A stretch of 64,000 nt of DNA from Mangrovibacter plantisponsor (lineage in GTDB: Bacteria; Pseudomonadota; Gammaproteobacteria; Enterobacterales; Enterobacteriaceae). Position 1 is the stretch's first letter, and each line of letters begins with the position of its first letter. A model generated the notes under the pieces. The model did not search any database. It saw only the letters and a program-made list of their open reading frames with translations, and was not told the DNA's origin. Shown here one piece after another: positions 30,412-40,590 of the stretch. Both the position numbers and the translations under genes were made by a program. The stretch is from contig NZ_QGTS01000006.1 in NCBI RefSeq assembly GCF_003182475.1, positions 62,001 through 126,000 of the forward strand. Reading direction: 5' to 3'.

Positions 30412-31359
30412 ATGTTGCAATGGCCTAACCCATTAATTGAACAACGTGCAGACCCTTTTATTTTGCATGAAGGTTCAGAGTACTATTTTATTGCTTCCGT
30501 TCCTGAATATGACAGGCTGGAGATTCGCCGGGCTTCGTCTATTGCAGAACTGGCCCAGGCCGAGGGCGTGGTTGTCTGGCGTAAACCCGATACCGGCCCG
30601 ATGAGTGAGCTGATTTGGGCTCCTGAACTCCACCGCATAGAGGGTAAGTGGTATATCTATTATGCTGCAGCACATACCAAGGCACTGCGCGACAACATGT
30701 TCCAGCACCGCATGTATGTGCTCGAATGCGCAGATAGCTGCCCGTTAACCGGTAACTGGGTTGAAAAAGGCCAGTTAACCACGCAGTTCGATACCTTCTG
30801 CCTTGATGCCACCACCTTTTCACACCAGGGCAAGCAGTGGTACCTGTGGGCGCAAAAAGCACCAGATATCCCAGGTAATTCCAATTTATATTTAAGTGAA
30901 ATGGCAAACCCGTGGACTCTGAAAGGGGAAGCCGTCATGTTAAGCAAGCCTGAGTTTGACTGGGAATGCCGGGGTTTTCTGGTGAATGAAGGGCCGGCGG
31001 TCATTTTCCATGGCGAACGTATTTTTATTACCTATTCAGCCAGCGCTACCGATGAAAACTACTGCATGGGTTTGTTGTGGGCCAATAAAGATGCCAATAT
31101 TCTGGACCCGAAAAACTGGCATAAGTCCCTCCAACCGGTGTTTACCACCAGTGAAGCCAACCGCCAGTTTGGCCCCGGGCATAACAGTTTCACCACCACA
31201 CCAGACGGCCAGGATGTGCTGGTTTACCATGCACGCAACTACACTGAAATAGAAGGCGACCCGCTTTATGACCCCGGCCGCCACACCCGGGTTAAATTGA
31301 TTGAGTGGGGGCCCGATGGTATGCCTGATTTCGGCATACCACCCGCAGACCACCCGTAG
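30412..31359 (+). CDS. GH43-family glycosidase, probable alpha-L-arabinofuranosidase
   Basis: This 315-residue protein has no signal peptide, so it should act in the cytoplasm on sugars brought in by the preceding symporter. It is a five-bladed GH43 protein with the expected acidic residues: Asp14 in QRADPF, Asp132 in CLDATTF and Glu193 in VNEGPA. The pattern VPEYDRLEIRRA resembles bacterial exo-arabinofuranosidases of this family. The ATG at 30412 follows AAGGA; the gene lies 30 bases after the symporter. No regulator is linked. The exact linkage cut is not certain; xylosidase activity is an alternative. Confidence 0.85.
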   Translation: MLQWPNPLIEQRADPFILHEGSEYYFIASVPEYDRLEIRRASSIAELAQAEGVVVWRKPDTGPMSELIWAPELHRIEGKWYIYYAAAHTKALRDNMFQHRMYVLECADSCPLTGNWVEKGQLTTQFDTFCLDATTFSHQGKQWYLWAQKAPDIPGNSNLYLSEMANPWTLKGEAVMLSKPEFDWECRGFLVNEGPAVIFHGERIFITYSASATDENYCMGLLWANKDANILDPKNWHKSLQPVFTTSEANRQFGPGHNSFTTTPDGQDVLVYHARNYTEIEGDPLYDPGRHTRVKLIEWGPDGMPDFGIPPADHP

Positions 31360-31377
31360 CAGTAAAAAGTAGCAATC

Positions 31378-31409
31378 AAAAAAACGGCGTACTTAAACCA
31401 GTGCGCCGT
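31378..31409 (-). terminator. ampE: Terminator overlapping the ampE stop
   Basis: On the minus strand ACGGCGCACT and AGTACGCCGT pair with one mismatch around the ampE stop codon and are followed by TTTTTTT. The hairpin overlaps the last codons of ampE. Confidence 0.85.
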
Positions 31410-32243
31410 AAATCGTTAATAAAGCCACCACCACTACCACCACCAGCGCAGTCTTCTTCGCCATTGATACAGCCGCTTTCGGGGTTCTGACTTTGTCAGA
31501 GTGAGGTTCCCGCGCCAGGGAAAATTGTGCCAGTTGTGTCAATACCTGGTATTGAGAAGTTCCCCGGTCACCGAGTGATGCGAACCATGCCGGTAGCGCT
31601 TTTTCACCATGCCCCAATAACGCATAAGCCAGCCCAACTAACCTGACCGGCACCCAATCCAGAACGTGCAAAATGGCATCAATACCCGCATGTAACCGCT
31701 GATGCGGAGTGTGGTGGCGGGCAAGCCATGTCTGCCAGGCTCTGAGAACTGCATACCCGACTAAGGTTACCGGCCCAAAGCTCCCCCCCACAACAAACCA
31801 GAAAAGAGGTGCCAGGTAGTAACGATAATTAATCCACAACAGGGCATTTTGTAACTCACGTAAAAACTCACGATCATCACAACCAGGCGGGACACCATGG
31901 ATCATCGTTAACTCAGCCACCATTTCATCACAGGCACGTGAATCCCCGCGGCTGGCCGCTTTGAGGTAAGCATGATAGTGCAGACGTACCTTGCCGGCAC
32001 CGATACACAAAACGCCAATCAGGATCCAGAACACCAATAGCGGGACATTGAACAAAATCCCTTTTAATAAATACAGACACGCAGCAATAATCGCCATCGC
32101 GGCAACAGACAGCAAAAGCGTGTAACCCATAGAGAAATAACGGGTTCGGCGGAAGATAACCTCCAGGCGGCTTTCCAATTGCCAGTGTTCTCCAAACTTA
32201 AATAAACGTTCTGAAATTAACACCAACAATAAGGTAAATAGCG

Positions 32244-32247
<4 letters not shown>
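31393..32247 (-). CDS. ampE: Regulatory membrane protein AmpE
   Basis: AmpE is an inner-membrane protein of the ampDE operon. The 284-residue protein has about four membrane helices (for example near 44-80 and at the C-terminus, where a valine-rich helix ends the protein) and is the E. coli length. Its biochemical role is not settled; it is linked to AmpD and beta-lactamase control in species with an inducible ampC. Its start overlaps ampD by four bases. Confidence 0.95.
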
Positions 32248-33776
<1,529 letters not shown>

Positions 33777-33800
33777 ACGCTTAGAGCGCTTTTTCTCCGT

Positions 33801-33827
33801 TACGGGCAGCCAGCCTGCCCGTATTTT
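33801..33827 (+). terminator. nadC: Terminator of nadC
   Basis: A 9-bp perfect stem TACGGGCAG/CTGCCCGTA with a CCAGC loop is followed by TTTT. Confidence 0.9.
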
Positions 33828-33968
33828 CAGGCATCCTCGCATTTATTCCGCTTTTTTTGCAGTGTGCATATTCACTCAGGAACAGAAACTCCAGAATAAA
33901 AAACACCCTGTCGAAGCATATGGCGCAACCTGCCATAGTCGAGCTCCGTTACACCAAAGGAGACAACC

Positions 33969-34406
33969 ATGCACAGGCAACGTGGCTTCACCCTGATTGA
34001 ATTAATGGTAGTAGTAGGCATCATCGCTATTCTTAGCGCAACCGCTATTCCCGCATATCAAAACTACTTACGTAAAGCGGCATTAACCGACGTTCTACAA
34101 AATGTATTGCCCTACCGCAGCGCTGTCGAACTCTGCGCTATTGAACGCGGTGGCATCACACCCTGCCATGCTGACAGCAACGGAATTCCAGCCCCACGAA
34201 CCTCAAGGTATATCGCCAGCTTGTCAGTTACAGCAGGGAGCATTCAGCTTAACGGGCAGGACAGCCTCAACGGTCTCTCATTAACACTGCTTCCACAATG
34301 GGATGACAACCAGGGTATCACTGGCTGGCGAAAAACCTGTTCGGCGCCTGGTAATACAGGCCTTGAGCAGGCATGCAATGACATATTCCGCTTTGCTGAC
34401 GAGTAA
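33969..34406 (+). CDS. ppdD: Prepilin peptidase-dependent pilin PpdD
   Basis: PpdD is the major type IV pilin-like subunit. The leader MHRQRG precedes the cleavage site before Phe, with Glu at mature position 5 (GFTLIELMVVVG), followed by the long hydrophobic helix (to about residue 30). Two pairs of cysteines, including CSAPGN...QACND near the C-terminus, allow disulfides. At 145 residues it resembles the E. coli K-12 protein (146). hofB and hofC follow and supply assembly ATPase and platform. Confidence 0.96.
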   Translation: MHRQRGFTLIELMVVVGIIAILSATAIPAYQNYLRKAALTDVLQNVLPYRSAVELCAIERGGITPCHADSNGIPAPRTSRYIASLSVTAGSIQLNGQDSLNGLSLTLLPQWDDNQGITGWRKTCSAPGNTGLEQACNDIFRFADE

Positions 34407-34422
34407 ACTGGAGAACGAATAA

Positions 34423-35808
34423 ATGAGTGATGAGAAACTCTTTGCCCTGTGTGCCCGCCATCACGCACTGCTTCTGCGCCATGACCCGGAGATTGTCATT
34501 GCAGTTGCAAATAGCGCCCCTGATGAACTACTCAACTCACTGCGCTTTCTGTCCCACAAAAAAGTAGTGGTTGAGCACTGGTCACCGGCACAAATAGAAC
34601 GGCACCGGGCACAGCACCACGCAACAGAACCTTACCAGCCCACGTCAGGCTCAGCCAACAACACCGTTGTCCATATCGAACAGACATTGCAGCAGGCGTT
34701 AAACCAGCGGGCCTCGGATATTCATTTTGAGCCCGATACGCCACTGTTCCGTGTGCGTTTCCGTATTGATGGCGTATTACACACACAGTACCAGGGGAAT
34801 GCAGACGCCTACCCCGCTCTTGTTGCCCGGTTGAAAGTACTCAGCGATATGGATATCGCTGAGAAACGCCTTCCCCAGGACGGGCAATTCACACTTCCGG
34901 ACCTCCCCGGGAATATTTCGTTTCGCCTGGCGACACTCCCTTGCCGGGCTGGAGAAAAAATCGTCTTAAGGGTTTTACATAAGCAGGATGAACAACTCTC
35001 ACTTGATGCACTTGGCCTTGCCCCCCGGCAACTGGATGAATTTAAAAATGCACTCAACGCGCCGCAAGGGCTGATTCTGGTGACAGGCCCGACCGGGAGT
35101 GGGAAAACCGTCTCCTTATATAGCGGCCTGAATGCCCTTAATCAACCAGGTATTAATATCAGCAGTGTTGAAGACCCAATAGAAATTCCACTAAGCGGGC
35201 TTAACCAGGCGCAAGTAAATCTGAAGGCGGGTTTAACATTTCAGCGAGTGTTGCGGGCTCTACTGCGCCAGGATCCTGATGTCATTATGGTGGGTGAGAT
35301 CCGTGACAACGAAACTGCTGAAATTGCTATTAAGGCCGCACAAACCGGGCATTTGGTGTTATCCACGCTACACACCAACTCCACGACCGATACACTTGTT
35401 CGCCTGGAACAAATGGGCATTGCCCGCTGGATGATTGCTTCAGCACTCAAACTGGTTATTGCGCAACGGCTGGTCAGAAAATTGTGCCCACACTGCCGTA
35501 AACAACATACCAAACCACTGGTTCTGCCCCGGACAGTGAGCCGGTTACCTTTACCAAACTGGATACCGGTTGGCTGTGAGCAGTGCTACAGCGGGTTCTA
35601 TGGGCGGGTGGCACTGTTTGAAGTTCTGGCTATCACACCCGAGGTTCATGATGCTTTATTACGCGGAGATACAGCCACACAAATTGCTGAACTCGCAAAG
35701 CAACAAGGTTGCATAGCACTTTTCGAACATGGCTGCCAGGCAGTCAGCCGCGGAGAAACGACAGTGAATGAGCTGTACCGAGTGTTGGGGTTACCTCATG
35801 GCAGCTAA
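34423..35808 (+). CDS. hofB: Type IV pilus assembly ATPase HofB
   Basis: HofB is a PilB/GspE-type assembly ATPase. The 461-residue protein has the N-terminal GspE-like domain, then Walker A (GPTGSGKTVSLYS, about residues 220-232), the Asp box, Walker B (DPDVIMVGEIRD) and the His box (GHLVLSTLHTNS). A four-cysteine zinc site is near the C-terminus (CPHC and CEQC). It lies between ppdD and hofC, and hofC starts inside its last codons. Confidence 0.95.
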   Translation: MSDEKLFALCARHHALLLRHDPEIVIAVANSAPDELLNSLRFLSHKKVVVEHWSPAQIERHRAQHHATEPYQPTSGSANNTVVHIEQTLQQALNQRASDIHFEPDTPLFRVRFRIDGVLHTQYQGNADAYPALVARLKVLSDMDIAEKRLPQDGQFTLPDLPGNISFRLATLPCRAGEKIVLRVLHKQDEQLSLDALGLAPRQLDEFKNALNAPQGLILVTGPTGSGKTVSLYSGLNALNQPGINISSVEDPIEIPLSGLNQAQVNLKAGLTFQRVLRALLRQDPDVIMVGEIRDNETAEIAIKAAQTGHLVLSTLHTNSTTDTLVRLEQMGIARWMIASALKLVIAQRLVRKLCPHCRKQHTKPLVLPRTVSRLPLPNWIPVGCEQCYSGFYGRVALFEVLAITPEVHDALLRGDTATQIAELAKQQGCIALFEHGCQAVSRGETTVNELYRVLGLPHGS

Positions 35809-37003
35809 GTTATCGCTTTGGCGCTGGTCTGCACTTGATATAAAAGGCAACCCGCAATCCGGCATCAGCTTTGCCGTTGGGAAAATTGAGATAATGACCC
35901 TGCTTTGTAGCAAGGCATTATTTCCGGTACGCATTCAACGGGCACGGGCGTATGAAAGTAAACCCCGCCATATGGATCACCGAATCCATTTTTTACAACA
36001 GCTGTCGGCATTGCTGAAAGCGGGTATCAGCCTGCCAGATGCACTGGTGTTACTCGGCCAGCAACATGCTTCTCCGCTTTGGCAGGCGGTAATGCAACAA
36101 ATCACATTACGGCTCAACGAAGGTGAACCTTTTTCGGCCATTATTCAAAGCTGGCCTGAGCTCTTCCCTCCCTTGTTCGTCGCTCTGAGCCGCACAGGTG
36201 AAATGACAGGGAAGCTGGATTTATGCTTTACGCACCTGTCTGAGCAACAAGAACAACAGCGCACCTTGCAGCGTACTGTGTCGAAAGCACTACGCTACCC
36301 ATTACTGACTCTGTGTATGGCACTGGCCGTTACACTGGGCATGCTACTGTTTGTTCTGCCAACTTTCGCGGATATCTACCAGGCATTTAATACTCCACTT
36401 CCAGCAGTGACACGTATTTTGATGTCTGTATCTGCCTGGCTTAGCCAACATCTGTACATTCTGGCGTTTACTGGCCTTACGGCGGTTATCCTTGTGGTGT
36501 GGCCTGCCAGAAAAGCATGGCACAGATTTACCCAATACCTGTTACAACGCGCTCCAGTAATGAATCGGCTGTACGAGTCACTGATGCGCAGCCAGATTTT
36601 TATGATGCTCGCCCTGACACAACAATCAGGCGTAAATATTCTGCAGGGGTTACAGCTTGTTAAAGAGGCTCTACCCGACACCAGCCACTGGCGGCAGGTT
36701 ATAGGGCAACTTCTGGAAGATGTTACTCAGGGTATAACTCTGGGTGAAGCTATGCGCCAGCATGGCTGTTTTACACCACTCTGCTATCAGTTAGTGACAA
36801 CCGGGGAACAATCTGGTGCGTTGGATACTATGCTGGAAAAACTTGCCGACTGGCACAGAGAAAATACGCAACTACAGGCCAGCCAGTTAACTCAATTAAT
36901 GGAACCATTGTTAATGGTAATTACCGGGCTGATAACTGGTTTGCTTGTGCTGGCAATGTATTTGCCCATTTTTGGGCTGGGGGAAGCAATGGGAGCAGGT
37001 TAA
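35798..37003 (+). CDS. hofC: Type IV pilus assembly platform protein HofC
   Basis: HofC is a PilC/GspF-type inner-membrane platform protein. The 401-residue protein has two GspF domains (about residues 65-190 and 270-390), with three membrane helices and the conserved MLALTQQSGVNILQGL segment. The ATG at 35798 gives MAAKLSLWRW, like E. coli HofC, and overlaps hofB by 11 bases. The first 60 residues are more divergent than the rest. Confidence 0.93.
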   Translation: MAAKLSLWRWSALDIKGNPQSGISFAVGKIEIMTLLCSKALFPVRIQRARAYESKPRHMDHRIHFLQQLSALLKAGISLPDALVLLGQQHASPLWQAVMQQITLRLNEGEPFSAIIQSWPELFPPLFVALSRTGEMTGKLDLCFTHLSEQQEQQRTLQRTVSKALRYPLLTLCMALAVTLGMLLFVLPTFADIYQAFNTPLPAVTRILMSVSAWLSQHLYILAFTGLTAVILVVWPARKAWHRFTQYLLQRAPVMNRLYESLMRSQIFMMLALTQQSGVNILQGLQLVKEALPDTSHWRQVIGQLLEDVTQGITLGEAMRQHGCFTPLCYQLVTTGEQSGALDTMLEKLADWHRENTQLQASQLTQLMEPLLMVITGLITGLLVLAMYLPIFGLGEAMGAG

Positions 37004-37025
37004 TTACTGTGGGTTAATAAAGCGC

Positions 37026-37055
37026 AACAGGGTAAGACGATCTTCTTACCCTGTT
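37026..37055. terminator. Terminator between convergent hofC and guaC
   Basis: A perfect 12-bp stem AACAGGGTAAGA/TCTTACCCTGTT with a 6-base loop sits between the two stops. T-runs on both sides are short, but the stem is strong. Confidence 0.8.
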
Positions 37056-37072
37056 AGTACTGTGGCAAACTA

Positions 37073-38116
37073 TTACAGGCTGTTAAACACCCGGTTTTCT
37101 TGCTCCTGCACACGGATAAATGTCGTGCGTTTAGTCAACTCTTTCAGGCGGGAAGCCCCCACATAGGTACAGGCTGAACGCAGCCCACCCAGGATATCCC
37201 GTGCAGTATTTTCAACCGGCCCACGCAAGGGAAGCTTCACGGTTTTGCCCTCTGCAGCCCGGTATTCAGCCACACCACCGACATGGCGGTTCATAGCAGA
37301 AGCAGAACTCATGCCATAGAACAGCATAAATTTCTCACCATTTTCTTCAACTACAGTGCCACCACTCTCTTCATGGCCTGCCAGCATACCGCCAAGCATG
37401 ACAAAATCAGCACCACCGCCAAATGCTTTGGCCACGTCACCTGGCACAGTACAACCACCATCGCTGACAATTTGCCCACCAAGGCCATGAGCGGCATCTG
37501 CACACTCGATGACAGCAGACAACTGTGGGTAACCGACCCCGGTTTTTACCCGAGTGGTACAAACAGATCCGGGCCCAATGCCGACTTTCACAATATCAGC
37601 ACCTGACAGGATCAGTTCTTCGCACATTTCGCCCGTTACCACATTCCCGGCACAAATAACTTTATCAGGCCATGCTTCACGCGCTTTTGCCACAAACTGA
37701 ACGAAATGCTCGGAGTAACCATTAGCCACATCGATACACACAAAAGCCAGAGACGGGCTCAACGCCAGAATCTGTTTGGTTTTTTCAAAATCGGCAGCGG
37801 ACGTCCCCGTGGATACCATGACATGGCGCAGCACAGACGCCGGAGATTGCTCAACAAACTGGCGCCAGTCTTCAACGGAATAATGCTTGTGGACGGCGGT
37901 CAAAATATCAAACGCCGCCAGAGCACTTGCCATGCTGAAGGTTCCCACTGTGTCCATATTTGCTGCAATAACAGGAACGCCAGCCCAGTTCACGCCAGAA
38001 TGTTTAAAAGTATACTGGCGTTCAAGCTCTACATCAGAGCGGCTCTTCAGTGTGGAACGTTTGGGGCGGATGAGAACGTCTTTAAAACCTAACTTGATAT
38101 CTTCTTCAATACGCAT
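37073..38116 (-). CDS. guaC: GMP reductase
   Basis: GuaC reduces GMP to IMP with NADPH, letting guanine nucleotides return to the purine pool. The 347-residue TIM barrel has the catalytic cysteine in [11 protein letters not shown] (Cys near 186) and the nucleotide-binding loop around [12 protein letters not shown]. It is the E. coli length. It is convergent with hofC; a 400-base region separates it from divergent coaE. Confidence 0.97.
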   Translation of the reverse strand: MRIEEDIKLGFKDVLIRPKRSTLKSRSDVELERQYTFKHSGVNWAGVPVIAANMDTVGTFSMASALAAFDILTAVHKHYSVEDWRQFVEQSPASVLRHVMVSTGTSAADFEKTKQILALSPSLAFVCIDVANGYSEHFVQFVAKAREAWPDKVICAGNVVTGEMCEELILSGADIVKVGIGPGSVCTTRVKTGVGYPQLSAVIECADAAHGLGGQIVSDGGCTVPGDVAKAFGGGADFVMLGGMLAGHEESGGTVVEENGEKFMLFYGMSSASAMNRHVGGVAEYRAAEGKTVKLPLRGPVENTARDILGGLRSACTYVGASRLKELTKRTTFIRVQEQENRVFNSL

Positions 38117-38516
38117 TTGCGATTATCCTGGTCGTGGCGATGTAATTAAAAGGTAAGAGGCGATACAACTGCCGACTCCAGTGACGTTATCTTACGCACT
38201 AATAAAGGGAGCGCAAGACTGCGAAAAGCGACTTTTTTACGCTACAATCCTATAAATTTAGCGTAAGTATGGTGTTAAGGAATAACCTGTATTAAAAGCT
38301 TATTTATTACCATGTATTGCTCGTTTTTTTCGAAAACATGAGTCAGCCAGCCCAGGCTAAGCAGAGCTGGAGGTAAATATTTCGAAGTACTGTTTGCCCT
38401 GCTGTGTAAAAAAACACAGCTAATGGCGGCATGTTGAGCTCTGGCATGGTTTCACAAGGGGAAAGGCATTTTTCTTTTGTTATAAGCACACTCATCACAT
38501 CGGGGTTTCGTTGTTT
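38117..38516. promoter_or_regulatory. guaC-coaE divergent region with inverted repeats
   Basis: No supported gene. A perfect 8-bp inverted repeat TTACGCTA/TAGCGTAA spans 38237-38266, and a third TTACGC is at 38192-38197. This is a possible operator set for guaC. A perfect GCTGTGT/ACACAGC stem with an A6 loop is at 38401-38420, nearer coaE. The regulators are unknown to me. A 12-codon open frame at 38338 has no support. Confidence 0.45.
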
Positions 38517-39131
38517 ATGGTCTTCACTGTTGCGCTTACCGGAGGGATTGGCAGTGGCAAAAGTACTGTTGCCGCGTTGTTTGCCAACCATGGTGTATCG
38601 CTTGTTGATGCAGACATTATCGCCAGAGAAGTTGTGGCGCCGGGCCAGCCAGCCCTGCAAAAAATTGCCGGGCATTTTGGCGAACGGGTTATCAACCACG
38701 AAGGCGCACTCAACCGCACAGCTCTGCGCGAACTTATTTTTACTGATCCCAAAGAAAAGCAGTGGCTTAATGCCTTATTACACCCATTAATTCACCAACG
38801 GACGCAGCAAGCTATTGCTCAGGCGTCTTCGCCTTATGTTTTGTGGGTCGTACCTTTGCTGGTTGAAAACCAACTTCAGCAGCAGGCTGACCGCGTATTG
38901 GTTGTTGATGTCAGCACTGAAACACAGCTTCAGAGAACCATGGCACGAGATAATGTCAGCCGTGAACTTGCGCAACACATTATCTCAGCACAGGTAAGCC
39001 GGGAGGCGCGTCTTGCTGTCGCAGATGACATTATTAATAATGATGGTTTACCACAAACATTAACTCGCGATGTGGCCCGCCTGCACCAACGATACATGGC
39101 GCTGGCTATGCAGTCCGTCAGACAGGAATGA
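38517..39131 (+). CDS. coaE: Dephospho-CoA kinase
   Basis: CoaE phosphorylates dephospho-CoA in the last step of CoA synthesis. The 204-residue protein has Walker [10 protein letters not shown] (residues 9-17), and [12 protein letters not shown] just after it. The conserved [11 protein letters not shown] and [12 protein letters not shown] segments follow. The ATG at 38517 is chosen; the frame is open slightly upstream. zapD follows after six bases. Confidence 0.96.
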   Translation: MVFTVALTGGIGSGKSTVAALFANHGVSLVDADIIAREVVAPGQPALQKIAGHFGERVINHEGALNRTALRELIFTDPKEKQWLNALLHPLIHQRTQQAIAQASSPYVLWVVPLLVENQLQQQADRVLVVDVSTETQLQRTMARDNVSRELAQHIISAQVSREARLAVADDIINNDGLPQTLTRDVARLHQRYMALAMQSVRQE

Positions 39132-39137
39132 GGAAGA

Positions 39138-39881
39138 ATGAGCTCGCAAATACTTTTTGAACATCCCCTGAGCGAGAAAATGCGCACCTGGTTGCGTATA
39201 GAGTTTTTGCTACAACAACTTTCTTCTCAGCTCCCTTTGAATGATTACCCTTCCGCACTCTATTTTTTAAGAAATATTAGTGACCTGCTGGATATTTTTG
39301 AACGCGGTGATATTCGTACTGAATTACTAAAAGAACTTGAACGCCAGCAGCGTAAACTTCAGGCATGGGTGGAAGTCCCTGGTGTGGATATGCAGCGAAT
39401 CACATCACTAAAAGAGCAGTTAAAGAATACAGGCTCCCGTTTGATGGCAGGCTCGCGTTTAGGGCAAACATTGCGTGAAGATAAACTGATAAGCCTGGTT
39501 CGCCAGCGCTTAAGCATTCCTGGCGGGTGCTGTAGCTTTGATTTGCCAACATTGCATGTCTGGCTGAAATCCAGCGAAAGTACACGCAGTAATCAGGTAA
39601 GCCACTGGCTCAGCAGCCTGGAGCCATTGCGCGAAACGCTTGTCTTGATCCTTGACCTGATTCGCCATTCTTCGCCCTTTCGTAAACAAACCAGCCTCAA
39701 TGGGTTTTATCAGGACAATGGTGATGATGCTGATTTGTTGCGCCTGGAGATGAATCTTGAGGATGCTATCTATCCGCAAGTGTCCGGCCATAAAAGCCGT
39801 TTTGCTATTCGTTTCCTGCCTCTTGATAGTGAACATGGGGTGATACCAGAGCGGATTGATTTCAATTTAGCTTGCTGCTAA
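39138..39881 (+). CDS. zapD: Cell division protein ZapD
   Basis: ZapD (DUF1342) binds FtsZ and bundles its filaments at the division ring. The 247-residue protein is the E. coli length and is mostly alpha-helical in the N-terminal half, with the conserved [18 protein letters not shown] start. It is in a short operon coaE-zapD-yacG. FtsZ is encoded 6 kb away on the other strand. Confidence 0.96.
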   Translation: MSSQILFEHPLSEKMRTWLRIEFLLQQLSSQLPLNDYPSALYFLRNISDLLDIFERGDIRTELLKELERQQRKLQAWVEVPGVDMQRITSLKEQLKNTGSRLMAGSRLGQTLREDKLISLVRQRLSIPGGCCSFDLPTLHVWLKSSESTRSNQVSHWLSSLEPLRETLVLILDLIRHSSPFRKQTSLNGFYQDNGDDADLLRLEMNLEDAIYPQVSGHKSRFAIRFLPLDSEHGVIPERIDFNLACC

Positions 39882-39890
39882 GGAAGTAAG

Positions 39891-40085
39891 ATGTCTGAAA
39901 CAACAGAAGTGAACTGCCCAACCTGTGGCAAAACCGTTATCTGGGGTGAACAAAGCCCATGGCGGCCATTTTGTTCAAAGCGCTGCCAGTTGATTGATTT
40001 AGGTGAATGGGCCGCAGAAGAGAAACGTATCCCCAGCCAAAACACCTTATCTGACAGCGATGACTGGAGTGAAAAGCAGGACTAA
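39891..40085 (+). CDS. yacG: DNA gyrase inhibitor YacG
   Basis: YacG is a small zinc protein that binds GyrB and inhibits gyrase. The 64-residue product has four cysteines in CPTC and CSKRC and the conserved [20 protein letters not shown] region. Its stop overlaps the convergent mutT stop (40082-40085). Confidence 0.96.
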   Translation: MSETTEVNCPTCGKTVIWGEQSPWRPFCSKRCQLIDLGEWAAEEKRIPSQNTLSDSDDWSEKQD

Positions 40086-40474
40086 GCCGTTTGCTTCAGC
40101 TTCGCGATAACAGGCGCATTGGCGGGCGGAAATTGTTCCGGCTCCAGCGCCTGTTGGTCCACCCAACGAGAAGGTTGCCCTTCTTTCCCCCAGGGTTCAC
40201 CATCCCACTGTTCTACAAGGAAAAACCACAGGCTGACGTGCCTGTCCGGAAACTGGTGTTCCTGTTTTTCAAATAATGAGAAACCTGTGGGCGTAATTCC
40301 AACTTCTTCCATTAACTCCCGTTCCAGTGCCTGTTCGGGGGTTTCGCCTTGCTCAATTTTTCCACCGGGAAACTCCCACATGTTCGCCATATGCGAGTCA
40401 GCACTTCGTTGCGCCAGAAAAATCTCTGCGTTCTGATTACGAATGATCCCAACCGCTATCTCAAATCGTTTCAT
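40082..40474 (-). CDS. mutT: 8-oxo-dGTP diphosphatase MutT
   Basis: MutT removes oxidised guanine nucleotides from the pool and prevents A:T to C:G changes. The 130-residue protein has the full Nudix box ([18 protein letters not shown] and then MEEVGI). The ATG at 40474 gives [13 protein letters not shown], as in the family; a long upstream in-frame extension is not supported. It is the last gene of secM-secA-mutT, with a hairpin in the secA-mutT gap. Confidence 0.97.
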   Translation of the reverse strand: MKRFEIAVGIIRNQNAEIFLAQRSADSHMANMWEFPGGKIEQGETPEQALERELMEEVGITPTGFSLFEKQEHQFPDRHVSLWFFLVEQWDGEPWGKEGQPSRWVDQQALEPEQFPPANAPVIAKLKQTA

Positions 40475-40523
40475 CGGGAAGCTCCTGAAAAAGAGGCGCA
40501 GTTGCCTGTGCCCCGGATACGAC

Positions 40524-40549
40524 CGGGCCAGAGGTTTCCCCCTGGCCCG
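40524..40549 (-). repeat. Hairpin between secA and mutT
   Basis: A perfect 8-bp stem CGGGCCAG/CTGGCCCG with a 10-base loop lies after the secA stop. No T-run follows on the minus strand, so it may limit rather than end read-through into mutT. Confidence 0.55.
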
Positions 40550-40590
40550 ATTAATTAACGTTAAAATCTTACCAACAACATGTACCAGGC

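Noticed and set aside
38338-38376. 12-codon frame (ATG at 38338) upstream of coaE as a leader peptide
   Set aside because: No Shine-Dalgarno at proper spacing, no regulatory codons, and no known leader for coaE.
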